A stretch of 64,000 nucleotides of DNA from Pseudomonadota bacterium (GTDB taxonomy: Bacteria > Pseudomonadota > Gammaproteobacteria > Steroidobacterales > Steroidobacteraceae). Of this stretch, positions 16,941 through 25,672 are shown piece after piece. Location: positions 83,555-147,554 of the forward strand of contig JAJYUA010000004.1 in assembly GCA_021792755.1 (NCBI GenBank), given 5' to 3'. Position numbers and translations under genes: made by a program. Under the pieces are notes generated by a model that saw nothing but the letters and a program-made list of their open reading frames with translations, was not told the DNA's origin and ran no database searches. Every line of letters begins with the position of its first letter. Position 1 is the first letter of the stretch.

Positions 16941-18440
16941 ATGAGCAAGGGCAATACGGGGCTCGTGGTCGCGCTGACGGCCGCCGCGACGCTCGGTGGA
17001 CTGCTGTTCGGCTACGACACGGCGGTGATCTCGGGGGTGACGAGCGCGATCACCCATAATTTCGTCGCCCCGCGCCACCTCGCCGAAGCGAGCGCGAACT
17101 TTCTCTCCGGTCTTGCGATCTCCATCGCGCTCATCGGCTGCGCGATCGGCGCGGGGCTCGCCGGTCCGATCTCGACGCGCATCGGACGCAAGGCAGGACT
17201 GCTCATCGCCGGCATATTGTTCTTTGTCTCCTCCCTCGGGGCGGGTTACCCGGAGTTCATCTGGAGCCTGTTCGGCGCGACCGGCTATCAGGCGCTGCCG
17301 GCCTTTCTCGCCTATCGCACGTTGGCGGGCATGGCGATCGGCATGGCCTCGATGCTGGCGCCGATGTACATCGCGGAGGTCGCCCCGCCGGAAAAGCGCG
17401 GCATGCTGGTCACCTTCCAGCAGATCGCGATCGTCGTCGGGATCATGCTCGTGTACTTCGTCAACGCGGGCATCCAGGCCGGCCACACCCGTGCCTACCT
17501 CATGACGACGGCCTGGCGTCACATGCTCGCCTCGGCGGCCTTACCGGCGATGCTGTTGGTCATTGCGATGTTGTTCGTGCCGGAGACGCCGCGATTTCTG
17601 GTGCTGAAGGATCGCGACACCGAGGCGCTGTCGCTGTTGAGGCGCCTGGTCGGCGCCGATGCCGCGCAAAGAACCCTCCAGGAGATCAAGGGCACGCTCA
17701 TCGAGCACAGCCGGCCGCTGCTGAGCTTCGGCGTGCTGGTGCTGGTGGTGGGGATTCTGCTGTCGGTGTTCCAGCAGGTCGTCGGCATCAACGCCGTGCT
17801 CTACTATGCGCCGCACATGTTCGAGAACATGGGCGCCTCGACCAACCAGGCGTTGTGGGAAACGGCGATTTTCGACGGGGTGACCATGACCTTGTTCACC
17901 CTGGTGGCGACCTTCACGGTGGACAGGCTCGGCCGCAGGCCGCTGCTGATCAGCGGGGCGCTGGTCATGGCCGCGGCCATGATTCTTCTCGGGTTCCTTT
18001 TCGATCTGCACGTCGTCAGCGCGGGGGTGGGGCAATCCGGGGCGGCCTCGGGCGGGCCGTCGTACCTCGCGCTCGCGGCGGTGGTGCTGTACATCATGGG
18101 GTTCTCGATCTCCTGGGGACCGGTGGTGTGGGTCATGCTTGCGGAGATCTATCCGAACGCGATCCGAGGCAAGGCCATGTCGGTCGCGGTCGCGGCGCAG
18201 TGGATCATGAACTTCATCGTCTCGCTCACCTTCCCGATGATGGACGGCAGCGCATACCTGAATGCGCGTTTCAACCACGGCTTCGCCTACTGGATCTACG
18301 GAGCCTGCTCGATCCTCGCCGCGGTGTTCGTGATGCGCTTCGTGCCCGAGACCAAGGGCCGCTCGCTCGAGTCCATCCAGGATCTGTGGCACGCCCGGCG
18401 CAAGGGCGCCACCATCGCGCCGGCGCCGGCGGCCAAGTAG
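16941..18440 (+). CDS. xylE: MFS sugar/H+ symporter (XylE-like)
   Basis: 499 aa, twelve predicted transmembrane segments, sugar porter family of the major facilitator superfamily. The N-terminus ATLGGLLFGYDTAVISG is nearly that of E. coli D-xylose:H+ symporter XylE. Other family marks are VDRLGRRPLL, FVPETPRFL, and the terminal FVPETKGRSLE. It would carry D-xylose into the cytoplasm for XylA/XylB. It is preceded by the best operator and follows the LacI gene by 71 bp. Specificity for xylose over other monosaccharides is inferred from context. Confidence 0.9.
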   Translation: MSKGNTGLVVALTAAATLGGLLFGYDTAVISGVTSAITHNFVAPRHLAEASANFLSGLAISIALIGCAIGAGLAGPISTRIGRKAGLLIAGILFFVSSLGAGYPEFIWSLFGATGYQALPAFLAYRTLAGMAIGMASMLAPMYIAEVAPPEKRGMLVTFQQIAIVVGIMLVYFVNAGIQAGHTRAYLMTTAWRHMLASAALPAMLLVIAMLFVPETPRFLVLKDRDTEALSLLRRLVGADAAQRTLQEIKGTLIEHSRPLLSFGVLVLVVGILLSVFQQVVGINAVLYYAPHMFENMGASTNQALWETAIFDGVTMTLFTLVATFTVDRLGRRPLLISGALVMAAAMILLGFLFDLHVVSAGVGQSGAASGGPSYLALAAVVLYIMGFSISWGPVVWVMLAEIYPNAIRGKAMSVAVAAQWIMNFIVSLTFPMMDGSAYLNARFNHGFAYWIYGACSILAAVFVMRFVPETKGRSLESIQDLWHARRKGATIAPAPAAK

Positions 18441-18534
18441 CCGCGCCGGGCGGGGCGGCGGGGGCGCTGCGCGCACGGCCGCGCCGGCGCTAAACTGCGT
18501 GTTTTCGGGCTTGGCTGGCCCGGGAGGTCGACCG

Positions 18535-20073
18535 ATGCACCGTCGCGAATTCCTGCAGAATTCCCTCGCGGTCGGCAGCGCCGCGATGAGCTGGATGGTG
18601 CTGGCGCCGATGGGCGCGCGGGCCGCCGAGCGCGACTTGGTCGAGGTGACGCTCGAGGCCCGGCCGTACCGCTACCCCGCGGCAAGCGGCGCGCGATTCA
18701 CCGGCCTTGCGTACAACGGCCGGGTGCCGGGTCCGCTGCTGCGCGTGCGGTACGGACAGACCTTCCGTGCGCGCTATCTGAACCGCACGGGCGGAGCGAG
18801 CACCATCCACTGGCACGGCATGATCCTGCCGAACGACATGGATGGCGTGCCGTACGTCACCCAGCCACCGGTGCCCGATGGCGGGGAGTTCACCTACACC
18901 TTCAAGCCCGATCCTCCCGGATTTCGCTGGTATCACTCCCACGTAGGCGATCAGGAGGCACTCGGCCTGTTCGGCGCATTTCTGGTCGAGGACCCGCGCG
19001 ATCCGCACGCCGACGTCGAGGCGGTCCTGGTGCTGCACGACGTGCCGGACATGCGCAGCTTCCGGGAGGCGCTCGCCGGCAAGAGCACTGCGACGATGAA
19101 TAGGCCGCCGGGCCTGAACTTCAACGGCATGCACGCCTTGCCGGCCGCGCATGCGATGGGCGCCATGGGCGCCATGGGCGGCATGGGTGATAGGAGTCAC
19201 CGGGGCGCAATGGCCCGGTCCATGACGTCGATGCCCATGGGCGATGAGCTGTCGTACTTGTCTCATTGCGTGAGCGGCGAGGCCTATCCGCACACGCGCC
19301 CGATCCTCGTCAAGGTGGGACAGACCGTGAGGCTGCGGATCCTCAACGCGAGTCCCACCCTCACGCACTACGTGCGGCTGGCGGGGCACAGGCTGCGTGT
19401 CACGCACAGCGACGGTAACCCCATGCCCCGCGCGGTGACGGTCGATGCGCTGCGCATCGGGGTTGCGGAGCGGTACGACGCCTGGTTCGAGGTGACCCGC
19501 CCGGGCGCCTGGCTGCTGACGAGCCTGATGGGCGATACGCGCGATCACCGCCAGTCGATACTGATCCGCACGCCCGATGCGGCCAACCGCGTCCCCGAGG
19601 TGCCTGCACCTTCACTCGAGGGCGCGCAGCTGTTCACCTATCGGCTGGCCGGGGTCGGCACGCCGCTGCCGCCCGATGCGCACGACCCGTACGGTTGGGC
19701 GAACGTGCGCAAGACTCTGCTGCTCGGCGGAGGCAAGCCGGGCCACCGGCATTGGACGATCGACGGCACGATCTGGCCGCACACGCCCAAAATCGACGTG
19801 CGTCACGGCGATCGCGTGCTGATCCACTTCAAGAATCCGACCGACATGGATCATCCGATGCACCTGCACGGTCACGTGTTCGAGCTGGTGGAGCAGTCCG
19901 GGCTGCGACTGCACTATCCGCTGCCGAAGGACACGACACTGGTGCCCGCGGGCGGCACGAGCACCTGGCGCTTCCTCGCCGACTCGCCTCCCGGGCGTTG
20001 GGTGTTGCACTGTCACGATGTCATACACATGATGGACGGAATGATGACCGAGGTCGACTACGTGCCGGCGTGA
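18535..20073 (+). CDS. Tat-exported multicopper oxidase
   Basis: 512 aa. ATG at 18535 with GGGAGG upstream; an earlier in-frame start lacks a binding site. The leader MHRREFLQNSLAVGSAAM carries a twin-arginine motif, so folded copper protein would go through Tat. All copper-binding motifs are present: HWHG, HSH, HPMHLHGH and HCHDVIHMMDGM. A methionine/histidine-rich stretch (about residues 200-235, repeated GAMG units plus MPMG) is like the copper-handling segments of CopA/CueO. It could oxidise Cu(I) or phenolics; lignin-linked phenolics would suit the plant-polymer context, but copper resistance is equally possible. A TAAACT -10-like hexamer lies about 40 bp upstream. No xylose-type operator is seen before it. 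Confidence 0.9.
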   Translation: MHRREFLQNSLAVGSAAMSWMVLAPMGARAAERDLVEVTLEARPYRYPAASGARFTGLAYNGRVPGPLLRVRYGQTFRARYLNRTGGASTIHWHGMILPNDMDGVPYVTQPPVPDGGEFTYTFKPDPPGFRWYHSHVGDQEALGLFGAFLVEDPRDPHADVEAVLVLHDVPDMRSFREALAGKSTATMNRPPGLNFNGMHALPAAHAMGAMGAMGGMGDRSHRGAMARSMTSMPMGDELSYLSHCVSGEAYPHTRPILVKVGQTVRLRILNASPTLTHYVRLAGHRLRVTHSDGNPMPRAVTVDALRIGVAERYDAWFEVTRPGAWLLTSLMGDTRDHRQSILIRTPDAANRVPEVPAPSLEGAQLFTYRLAGVGTPLPPDAHDPYGWANVRKTLLLGGGKPGHRHWTIDGTIWPHTPKIDVRHGDRVLIHFKNPTDMDHPMHLHGHVFELVEQSGLRLHYPLPKDTTLVPAGGTSTWRFLADSPPGRWVLHCHDVIHMMDGMMTEVDYVPA

Positions 20074-20117
20074 GCTCGCCGCACCGTGGGCGCCCGCGGC
20101 TGCGAACGGCCCGGGGC

Positions 20118-20798
20118 TCACGGTCGTCCGCCGACCTCGTCGATGTGCCGCAGCAGATCCGCCGGATCCTCGTAGACCCGTATCGCGCCGGAGCGCTCGA
20201 GCTCATCCTGGCCGTAGCCGCCGGAGAGCAGGCCGACTCCGAGCCCGTGCGCTCGCCGCGCCGCGAGAATGTCCCAGATGCTGTCCCCGACGATGGCCGC
20301 GGAGTGGATGTCGGTGCCGAGCCGCGCGGCCGCCGCGAGAAACAGGTCCGGGTCGGGCTTGGCATGGCGGACCTCGTCGCGGGTAATCACCACCGCCTGC
20401 GCCGGATCGACCCCCAGGGCCCGCAGATTGTATTGCGCGGAGTCCATCCGGCCGCTGGTCGCGATCGCCCATGGGATGCGCGCCCGGGTGAGGTAGGCAA
20501 GCAACTCCTTTGCTCCGGGCAGCGGCCTGACCCATTGCGCCAGGCTTGCGTACGCGTCGGCATGGCGGCGCTGCAGCATCTCGAGAAGCTCTGGGGTGAT
20601 CTCGGCTCTCACCTCTCGCAGCAGCATCTCCGTGAACAGTCCGCCGCTCATGCCGATGCGCCGGTGGATGCGCCACACCGACAGCTCGATGCCCGCGGCG
20701 TGCAGCGCCTGCTGCCAGGCAAGCACATGCTGATACACGCTGTCGACCAGCGTGCCATCCAGGTCGAACAGAAAACTGACCTCGGTGGTGCGGCTCAT
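20118..20798 (-). CDS. HAD-superfamily phosphatase/phosphomutase
   Basis: 226 aa, subfamily IA. Motif I FLFDLDGTLVDS has both catalytic aspartates; motif II is in AIATSGRM, motif III the lysine of HAKPDPDLF, motif IV VGDSIWD. A helical cap domain lies between residues of about 20 and 90. Relatives include phosphoglycolate phosphatase and beta-phosphoglucomutase; the cap does not let me choose. It converges on the multicopper oxidase gene. An operator-like site about 65 bp upstream of its start suggests membership of the sugar regulon, so a sugar phosphate substrate is likely. Confidence 0.85.
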   Translation of the reverse strand: MSRTTEVSFLFDLDGTLVDSVYQHVLAWQQALHAAGIELSVWRIHRRIGMSGGLFTEMLLREVRAEITPELLEMLQRRHADAYASLAQWVRPLPGAKELLAYLTRARIPWAIATSGRMDSAQYNLRALGVDPAQAVVITRDEVRHAKPDPDLFLAAAARLGTDIHSAAIVGDSIWDILAARRAHGLGVGLLSGGYGQDELERSGAIRVYEDPADLLRHIDEVGGRP

Positions 20799-20862
20799 GG
20801 CTCCTCGTCATCACGCGGGCGGGCCGCGCCGATCATCCTGCGCCACGCGCGCGGCAACCGTA

Positions 20863-20876
20863 TAACATCGCTATCA
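20863..20876 (-). promoter_or_regulatory. Operator candidate of the HAD phosphatase gene
   Basis: Read on the minus strand, TGATAGCGATGTTA matches the locus operator family. A -10-like TTATAC follows immediately on the same strand, so the operator would sit in the promoter spacer. The gene starts at 20798. Confidence 0.5.
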
Positions 20877-21013
20877 TGGTATCGCCGCCATTTCCCGCCT
20901 TCAAGTCCCGGCTCGGCGACGGAGCCGCTTGCCGGCGCTCTGTGCGCTGCGCGCGCAGCGGGCTCGAAAGGCGGCTGCGGCTGCCGTTGAGAGGCACCGG
21001 TGTGCGGCGACGC

Positions 21014-23431
21014 TCAGCGGCCGCGCACCAGCTCTTTCTCGAGCTCGAGGACGTTGAGCGTCGTCTTGATGATGGCGTCGGGATTCAAGCTGATCGAATC
21101 GATCCCGAGCCGCACCAGCTCGGCGGCAATCTCGGGAAAGTCGGAGGGCGCCTGGCCGCAGATCCCGCAGTGGCGGGCGTTGCGACGGCTGCCCTCGACG
21201 GCAAGCTTCAGCATGCGCCGCACGCCGGGGTCGCGCTCATCGAACTCGAAGGCGACCAACGCAGAGTCGCGATCCACCCCGAGTGTGAGCTGGGTGAGAT
21301 CGTTCGAGCCGATCGAGAAGCCGTCGAAGATGCGGCTGAACTCGTCGATCAGCAGCACGTTGTTCGGGATCTCGCACATGACGTAGATCTCGAGGCCGTC
21401 CCGGCCGCGCGCAAGGCCCAACTGAGCCATGCGCTCGACGACGGCCTCGCCTTCCTCCAGGCGGCGGCAGAAGGGAATCATGAGCTTGATGTTGGTAAGT
21501 CCCAACACCTCTCGCGCCCGCCGCATCGCGGCGCATTCGAGCGCGAAGCCCTGCGCATACGCCGGATGGGTGTAGCGCGAGGCGCCGCGGAAGCCGAGCA
21601 TGGGATTGTCTTCCTTCGGCTCGAACCAGCGTCCGCCGAGCAATCCGGCGTACTCGTTGGTCTTGAAGTCCGACATGCGCACGATGACCGGCTTCGGATA
21701 GAACGCCGCGGCGATCGTGCCGATGCCCTCGGCGAGGCGCTCGATGAAGAAATCCTCGGGTTTCGCGTAGCCGCGGGTGAGCTCGGCGAGCCGGCCGCGC
21801 TCGGCCTCGTCGCCGACCCGTTGCGGGTGCACCAGCGCCATGGGGTGCGCCTTGATGTACTCGGTGACGATGAACTCCATCCGCGCCAATCCCACCCCGT
21901 CGTTCGGCAGGAAGCTCATCTGGAAGGCGAGCTCGGGGTTGGCGAGGATCAGCATGATCTTCGTGCGCGGCCGCTCGATGCGCGCCAGGTCGGTGCGGCG
22001 CACCTCGAAGGGTACCTTGCCTGGATAAACCCTGCCGGTCTCCCCCTCGGCGCAGGAGACGGTCACCAGCTCTGCGCTGCTCAGCCGCTCGGTCGCGTTC
22101 TCCGTGCCGACGATCGCGGGAATGCCGAATTCGCGCGCGACGATGGCAGCGTGGCACACGCGTCCGCCGCGGTTGGTGACGATGGCGGCCGCCTGGCGCA
22201 TGATCGGCTCCCAGTCCGGTGTCGTGCTGTCGGTGACCAGCACCTCCCCGGGGCGAAATTGCCCGATCTGCGTGCTGTTGGCGATGATGCGCACCGCGCC
22301 GGTTGCGATGTGGTTGCCCACGGCGCGGCCGACGGCGAGCGGCTCGACGGTGGGCGCGATGAGATATTCCTCGAGCACCGTGCCGCTCTTGCGCGAAGCG
22401 CTCGTCTCGGGGCGCGCCTGCACGATGTAGAGCATGCCGTCGATTCCATCCTTGGCCCACTCGATGTCCATCGGCATCGGCCGGCCCTCGCGCTCGCTGT
22501 AGTGCCGCTCGATCTCGATCGCATAGCCGGCGAGCACCAGCACGTCCTCGTCGCGGAGGCAGAACCGCTCGCGCTCGGCCTGCGAGGTCGGCACGTTGCG
22601 CGTCGCCTCGCGCGTGCCGCCTTCGGCGTACACCAATTTCAGCTTCTTGCTGCCCAACGCGCGCCGCAGCACCGCACGGTGCCCCTGCTCGAACGCCGGC
22701 TTGAACACCACCCACTCGTCCGGCTCCACGGCGCCCTGCACGATGTTCTCGCCGAGCCCGACGCTGCCTGTGATCAGCACCACGTCGCGGAAGCCGCTCT
22801 CGGTGTCGATCGTGAACATGACCCCGCTCGAGGCGAGGTCCGAGCGCACCATCTTCTGGACCGCGATCGACAGGGCGACCTTGAAGTGGTCGAACCCGTT
22901 GTCGCAGCGGTAATGGATGGCGCGATCCGTGAACAGACTGGCGAAGCAGCGCTTGCACGCATCGAGGAGCCGTTCCGCTCCGCGCACGTTGAGAAACGAG
23001 TCCTGTTGACCGGCGAAGCTCGCCGCCGGCAGATCCTCGGCCGTCGCGGAGCTGCGCACGGCGAGGCTCACATCGGCTCCGTACTCCCGCTGCAGCTGCG
23101 CGTAGGCGCAGAGGATCTCGTGCTTGAGCGTCTCCGGCAGCCCGGCGCCGTAGACGATTTCCCGGGCCGCCCGCCCTCGGCGCGCAAGGTCCTGTGCGTC
23201 ATCGATGCGCACCCCCTCGAGCGCCTCGCGCAGCCGCCCCCAGGCATCGGCCGCATCGAGCAAGCCCCGGTAGGCTTCGGCGGTGATGGCAAACCCGTTG
23301 GGGATCGGAACGCCGCGCGGCCGCAGGGTGCCGTACATCTCCCCCAGGGAGGCGGTCTTGCCCCCGACCAGCGCAACGTCGTCGGCCTTGATCTGCTCGA
23401 AGAGGCGGATGTAGCGTCTCTGGGTCGCCAA
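21014..23431 (-). CDS. ppsA: Phosphoenolpyruvate synthase
   Basis: 805 aa (E. coli 792). Makes PEP from pyruvate and ATP, releasing AMP and phosphate, for gluconeogenesis. The N-terminal nucleotide-binding domain has VALVGGKTASLGEM and VRSSATAEDLPAASFAGQQDSF; the swivelling phosphohistidine is in GGRVCHAAIVAREFGIP; the C-terminal PEP/pyruvate barrel ends with CGICGQAPSDFPE, containing the catalytic cysteine. TTG at 23429-23431 is the start, with AGAGGTG a few bases upstream. It is in the same direction as the HAD gene, but a 215-bp gap and an operator separate them. It lies near pyruvate:ferredoxin oxidoreductase, a shared pyruvate theme. Confidence 0.96.
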   Translation of the reverse strand: MATQRRYIRLFEQIKADDVALVGGKTASLGEMYGTLRPRGVPIPNGFAITAEAYRGLLDAADAWGRLREALEGVRIDDAQDLARRGRAAREIVYGAGLPETLKHEILCAYAQLQREYGADVSLAVRSSATAEDLPAASFAGQQDSFLNVRGAERLLDACKRCFASLFTDRAIHYRCDNGFDHFKVALSIAVQKMVRSDLASSGVMFTIDTESGFRDVVLITGSVGLGENIVQGAVEPDEWVVFKPAFEQGHRAVLRRALGSKKLKLVYAEGGTREATRNVPTSQAERERFCLRDEDVLVLAGYAIEIERHYSEREGRPMPMDIEWAKDGIDGMLYIVQARPETSASRKSGTVLEEYLIAPTVEPLAVGRAVGNHIATGAVRIIANSTQIGQFRPGEVLVTDSTTPDWEPIMRQAAAIVTNRGGRVCHAAIVAREFGIPAIVGTENATERLSSAELVTVSCAEGETGRVYPGKVPFEVRRTDLARIERPRTKIMLILANPELAFQMSFLPNDGVGLARMEFIVTEYIKAHPMALVHPQRVGDEAERGRLAELTRGYAKPEDFFIERLAEGIGTIAAAFYPKPVIVRMSDFKTNEYAGLLGGRWFEPKEDNPMLGFRGASRYTHPAYAQGFALECAAMRRAREVLGLTNIKLMIPFCRRLEEGEAVVERMAQLGLARGRDGLEIYVMCEIPNNVLLIDEFSRIFDGFSIGSNDLTQLTLGVDRDSALVAFEFDERDPGVRRMLKLAVEGSRRNARHCGICGQAPSDFPEIAAELVRLGIDSISLNPDAIIKTTLNVLELEKELVRGR

Positions 23432-23470
23432 GATGTCACCTCTTGCCGCGCCGCCTCGGGCCGGCGGCGC

Positions 23471-23923
23471 TCACGCCCGTTGCGCCGCGCGGGCGTGCAT
23501 CACCTCGATCTGCATCGTGCGAGTGCCGCGCAATGAGTTGGTGACGAGACAGTCGCGTTCGGCCTTCTCGAGCAGCTTGCGAGCCTTCTCTTCGCTTGCG
23601 CCGGCGGGCAGGCCCAGGCGCGCAACGGTGGCGAAGCTCGCAAACTGCGTGACGCCGTCGATGCGATCGAGCACGCCCTCGGTCGAGCACTCGAGCGTGA
23701 GCCACTCGAAGTGCGCAGCTCTTGCCACCGCGCGAAACGTGAGCAAGATGCAGTTGGCGACCGCGGCGGTGAGCAGTGTCTCCGGACTCCAGAGGCCGAC
23801 CGGACCGTCGAACTCGGGAGGTGGCGCCGAGACGATGGGCGGCAGGGACGGGGAGGCGAGCGTCACCTCGCCGTCCGCACGGCCCGAGGCCGAGGCGCTG
23901 TAGCGATGGGGATAGGATTTCAT
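23471..23923 (-). CDS. OsmC/Ohr-family protein
   Basis: 150 aa. The fold is recognised from the two cysteine sites, NCILLTFRAVA near residue 57 and DCLVTNSLRGT near residue 128, the peroxidatic and resolving cysteines of thiol-dependent organic hydroperoxide reductases. The first motif (AVANCILLTF) fits the OsmC branch better than Ohr. It ends 39 bp upstream of the ppsA start on the same strand and is divergent from the following flavoprotein gene, with a 101-bp gap that must hold both promoters. It may protect the oxygen-sensitive iron-sulfur enzymes next door (inference). Confidence 0.85.
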   Translation of the reverse strand: MKSYPHRYSASASGRADGEVTLASPSLPPIVSAPPPEFDGPVGLWSPETLLTAAVANCILLTFRAVARAAHFEWLTLECSTEGVLDRIDGVTQFASFATVARLGLPAGASEEKARKLLEKAERDCLVTNSLRGTRTMQIEVMHARAAQRA

Positions 23924-24024
23924 GGCACAAAGCTACTGTGACGGTGCGTGCGCGCAAATCAGGACTACTGCATATCGCGGGTAGGTACATGTGCTGACGA
24001 CGGCGCCGGCGGCGGAGTTCTAGT

Positions 24025-25665
24025 TTGCTGCCGATGAGCCTCCGGCACCCCGATCTCACACCCGACGTCGATCTGCTCGCCGAGCCGGGCACCGGGCCCG
24101 TGCGCTCGCGCCGGCCGGTGTACGGGGATTTTCTGCCGCCCTGCAACGAAGCCTGTCCGGCGGGCGAGAGCATCCAGGCGTGGCTCGCGCTGGCCGCGGC
24201 GGACCGCCCACGGCAGGCGTGGGAAATCCTGGCGCGGGACAATCCGCTGCCCGCCGTGCACGGACGGGTGTGCTATCACCCCTGCGAGTCGGCCTGCAAT
24301 CGCGCCGAGCTCGAGAGCGCGGTGTCGGTGCACGCGGTGGAACGTTCTCTCGGCGATCAGGCGATCGAGGAGCATTGGCCGCTGCCTTCCCGCGCCGCGC
24401 CGCACGGCCGCCGGGTGCTCATCGTAGGGGCGGGGCCGGCGGGCCTCAGCGCCGGCTATCAGCTGGCGCGGTTGGGGCACACGGTCGAGATCCACGATGC
24501 CGAGTCCCGCGCCGGAGGCATGATGCGCTTCGGCATACCCGCGTATCGACTGCCGCGGGAAGTTCTCGAGCAGGAGGTGCACCGCCTTGCGGCCTTCGGC
24601 CTGGAGCTGGTGCTCGGCCACCGCATCGCCGATCTGCTCGAGGCGAGGGCGGCCGGCCGCTTCGATGCCGTCTTCGTCGCGATCGGGGCGCATGTCTCGC
24701 AGCACATCGACATTCCAGCGCGCGATGTCACCCGTCTGGTGGATGCGCTCTCGCTTCTGAAGGATGTGAGCGCCGGAGAGCGGCCGCGGCTCGGGCGGCG
24801 GGTCGTGGTCTACGGCGGCGGCAATACCGCGCTCGATGCGGCGCGGACGGTCAGGCGGTTGGGGGCCACCGACCCGCTCATCGTCTATCGGCGCGACCGT
24901 GCGCACATGCCCGCCCATGCGCTCGAGACGCAGGAAGCCGAGGAGGAGGGCGTTCGATTCAAGTGGCTGACCAGCATCCGCGAGGTCGCGGGCGATGGGC
25001 TCACCGTCGAGCAGATGACACTCGATGCCGACGGACGTCCTCAGCCGACGGGGCGCCTGGAGCGAATCGAGGCCGACGCGGTGGTGCTCGCGGTCGGCCA
25101 GCAGAGCGAGAGCGCCTTTCTCGCTTCGGTCCCGGGTATCGAAATTGCGGCCGGCGGCACGGTGAAGGTGGGACCGAACCTGATGACCGGATCTGCCGGG
25201 ATCTTCGCGGGCGGCGATCTGGTGCCAGGGGAGCGGACCGTGACCGCGGCGGTCGGCTACGGCAAGCTCGCTGCCCGGCACATCGATGCCTGGTTGCGTG
25301 GAATGACTTGCGGTGCGCCAGCTGTACCGCCGCGCGTGTCCTTCTCAATGCTGCATCTGCCGTTGTTCAGCGACGCGTTGCGCTCCGTGGAGCCGAAGCT
25401 TCCAGCCGATACCCGTACCGGCGACTTCTCGGAAGTGCTGTCGGGACTGAGCCCGCCTGAGGCCGTGCGCGAGGCAAAACGGTGCCTGTCCTGCGGCAAC
25501 TGCTACGAATGCGATATCTGCCACGCGGCATGCCCGGAGCGGGCGATCGAGAAGCTGGGGCCGGGGCAGGGCTACCGGATCGACTACCAGCGCTGCACCG
25601 GGTGCGCGGTGTGCTTCGAGAGCTGCCCGTGCCACGCCATCGAGTTGCTCGATGAGCCCCGATGA
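24025..25665 (+). CDS. GltD-like FAD/NAD(P)H oxidoreductase with C-terminal ferredoxin domain
   Basis: 546 aa. N-terminal cysteine cluster (CNEACPAG, VCYHPCESACNR) as in the glutamate synthase small subunit; FAD loop VLIVGAGPAGLSAG near residue 132; NAD(P)H loop VVVYGGGNTALDAA near residue 261; a C-terminal pair of [4Fe-4S] motifs (CGNCYECDICHAACP, CTGCAVCFESCPC). TTG at 24025 has GGAG seven bases upstream; the next ATG, 24034, would be badly spaced. It ends 7 bp before nifJ. The likely job is to move electrons between NAD(P)H and the ferredoxin used or produced by the pyruvate enzyme. It is not a true glutamate synthase subunit, as no gltB is present. Confidence 0.85.
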   Translation: MLPMSLRHPDLTPDVDLLAEPGTGPVRSRRPVYGDFLPPCNEACPAGESIQAWLALAAADRPRQAWEILARDNPLPAVHGRVCYHPCESACNRAELESAVSVHAVERSLGDQAIEEHWPLPSRAAPHGRRVLIVGAGPAGLSAGYQLARLGHTVEIHDAESRAGGMMRFGIPAYRLPREVLEQEVHRLAAFGLELVLGHRIADLLEARAAGRFDAVFVAIGAHVSQHIDIPARDVTRLVDALSLLKDVSAGERPRLGRRVVVYGGGNTALDAARTVRRLGATDPLIVYRRDRAHMPAHALETQEAEEEGVRFKWLTSIREVAGDGLTVEQMTLDADGRPQPTGRLERIEADAVVLAVGQQSESAFLASVPGIEIAAGGTVKVGPNLMTGSAGIFAGGDLVPGERTVTAAVGYGKLAARHIDAWLRGMTCGAPAVPPRVSFSMLHLPLFSDALRSVEPKLPADTRTGDFSEVLSGLSPPEAVREAKRCLSCGNCYECDICHAACPERAIEKLGPGQGYRIDYQRCTGCAVCFESCPCHAIELLDEPR

Positions 25666-25672
25666 GGAGCCG

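Noticed and set aside
20876..23536. An 886-codon plus-strand open frame opposite ppsA
   Set aside because: Shadow of ppsA; no recognisable family.
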